In this document: positions 63,310-64,000 of the stretch, piece after piece
Position numbering within the stretch: the first letter of the stretch is position 1
Layout of the letters: every line of letters starts with the position of its first letter
NCBI GenBank assembly: GCA_030544215.1
Contig: JARZZO010000003.1
Location: 25,615,879 to 25,679,878 of the forward strand
Direction of reading: 5' to 3'
Length of the DNA stretch: 64,000 nucleotides
Source of the DNA: Zantedeschia hybrid cultivar
Taxonomy: Eukaryota > Streptophyta > Magnoliopsida > Alismatales > Araceae
Notes under the pieces: model-generated
Seen by the model: the letters and a program-made list of their open reading frames with translations, nothing else
Databases searched by the model: none
What the model was told of the DNA's origin: nothing
Program-made: the position numbers and the translations under genes

Positions 63310-64000
63310 GACGAGTATAGAAAACAAAAACCCTCGTAAGAAACACACACCGCAACAAAAACACCCATCAAAAACTCAGCAAAAGGACAGGAATGCTGTC
63401 CTCCCAATGAAACAAAAAGGGGGAGTTGCCAAAGTCCAGACTGCAAAAGGCCCTAGCCCGTTCCCTCACCCTATCACAGACAAAGGAGTCAAGTTATTTT
63501 GGGACCAATGCTTCATTTCTAAAAATACGCCCATTCATTCCTCCCCATATGGTCCATACAGTGGTGTGTAGCATGAGCCACCAGATTTGTGATCTTCTCT
63601 GAGTGTCCAACACCCTCCCCAGTTGAGAAGTAGGCCCTCCATGGAATCCACCAATGACACATGTACCTAAAGCTTGTCAAACAAAAGATGTCTGATGTCC
63701 TGAGAAAGTCCACATTGGACAAAGAGATGATCCAATGACTCGTCCATGGTTTCTACAAACACAAGAAGTGCAACTCATCCATGGTTTCCACAAGTACAAC
63801 AACTGGTACAACTGTCATCTAGAAAATGAGCCAATCCATTCATAATGGGCAGCCTGCCAAGAGATTTCCTCCAACTGAGGACCTTAACCTTCGGCAAGCT
63901 AGCAGATGACCACATGTGAGGTGTGAAGGCATGATAGGTTCCCTTGTCAATGATGAGGTGATACACAGATCTGATAGAGAATATTCTGGAGGCCTACCAT
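63310..64000 (-). pseudogene. LINE ORF2 C-terminal (zf-RVT) fragment, running off the window
   Basis: The minus strand reads SASLPKVKVLSWRKSLGRLP and then a Cys-containing SCTSCCTCGNHG, the zf-RVT pattern (PPKVKVFAWL...C..C). Further down comes ESLDHLFVQCGLSQDI in another frame, ending near MGVFLEMKHW. Stops and a shift break it. It continues past 64000. Confidence 0.65.

Overview
This window looks like nuclear DNA of a flowering plant. It carries Ty3/gypsy (Tat-like) and Ty1/copia LTR elements, a hAT transposon, plant-type LINEs, MITEs, plant mobile domain and DUF7745 genes, and an intron-rich organellar-type RNA pseudouridine synthase gene. I cannot name the species. The GGTACC-rich MITE makes me think weakly of palms, but nothing I see decides it.

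The only gene of clear host character is an RluA-type RNA pseudouridine synthase on the minus strand. Eight exons can be read from about 59880 down to 17387, with consistent GT/AG borders and phases and no stop in about 338 codons. Three exons lie at 59.4-59.9 kb, two at 35.2-35.5 kb, one at 32.7 kb and two at 17.4-17.9 kb. Introns of about 23.9 kb and 14.75 kb separate these blocks and are packed with transposons, so most of the window from 18 to 59 kb is intron of this gene. Its first exons were not found.

Layout: 1-9840 is the 3' part of a Tat-like Ty3/gypsy element: integrase, then a long 3' region with two antisense intron-containing genes (plant mobile domain, 5.2-2.3 kb; DUF7745-like, 7.2-5.9 kb), then a 3' LTR from 8524. 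Fifteen copies of an unusual dyad, GGCGTC, exactly 10 variable bases, then GACGC, are scattered through this element, mostly near promoters. 9.85-12.38 kb is the gag and LTR end of another gypsy element in minus orientation, probably the one the first element jumped into. 12.4-17.3 kb is the 3' flank of the host gene: AAT/ATT and GA repeats and a fold-back MITE.

The 14.75-kb intron holds a long-TIR element with an internal 544-bp tandem duplication (18.67-19.96 kb), a full-length degenerate Ty1/copia element with target duplication GCTAC (21047-30608), and a two-LTR remnant with target duplication CCCAG (31356-32508) that itself carries a GGTACC-rich hAT-like MITE.

The 23.9-kb intron holds LINE pieces on both strands (35.88-38.4, 38.45-39.75, 43.2-45.4, 56.7-58.7 kb), a gypsy integrase tail (41.8-42.3 kb), and a deep nest. 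In the nest a solo LTR (48586-50350, TSD CTTGA) sits in a hAT transposon (47274-53636, TSD GACTTAT[C/G]). The hAT sits in a hAT-like non-autonomous element (46754-53736), which sits just after the primer-binding site of an LTR element whose LTR occurs three times (46.2, 54.3 and 56.3 kb). Beyond 59.9 kb come fold-back elements, a 35-base G tract and a LINE fragment running off the right edge.
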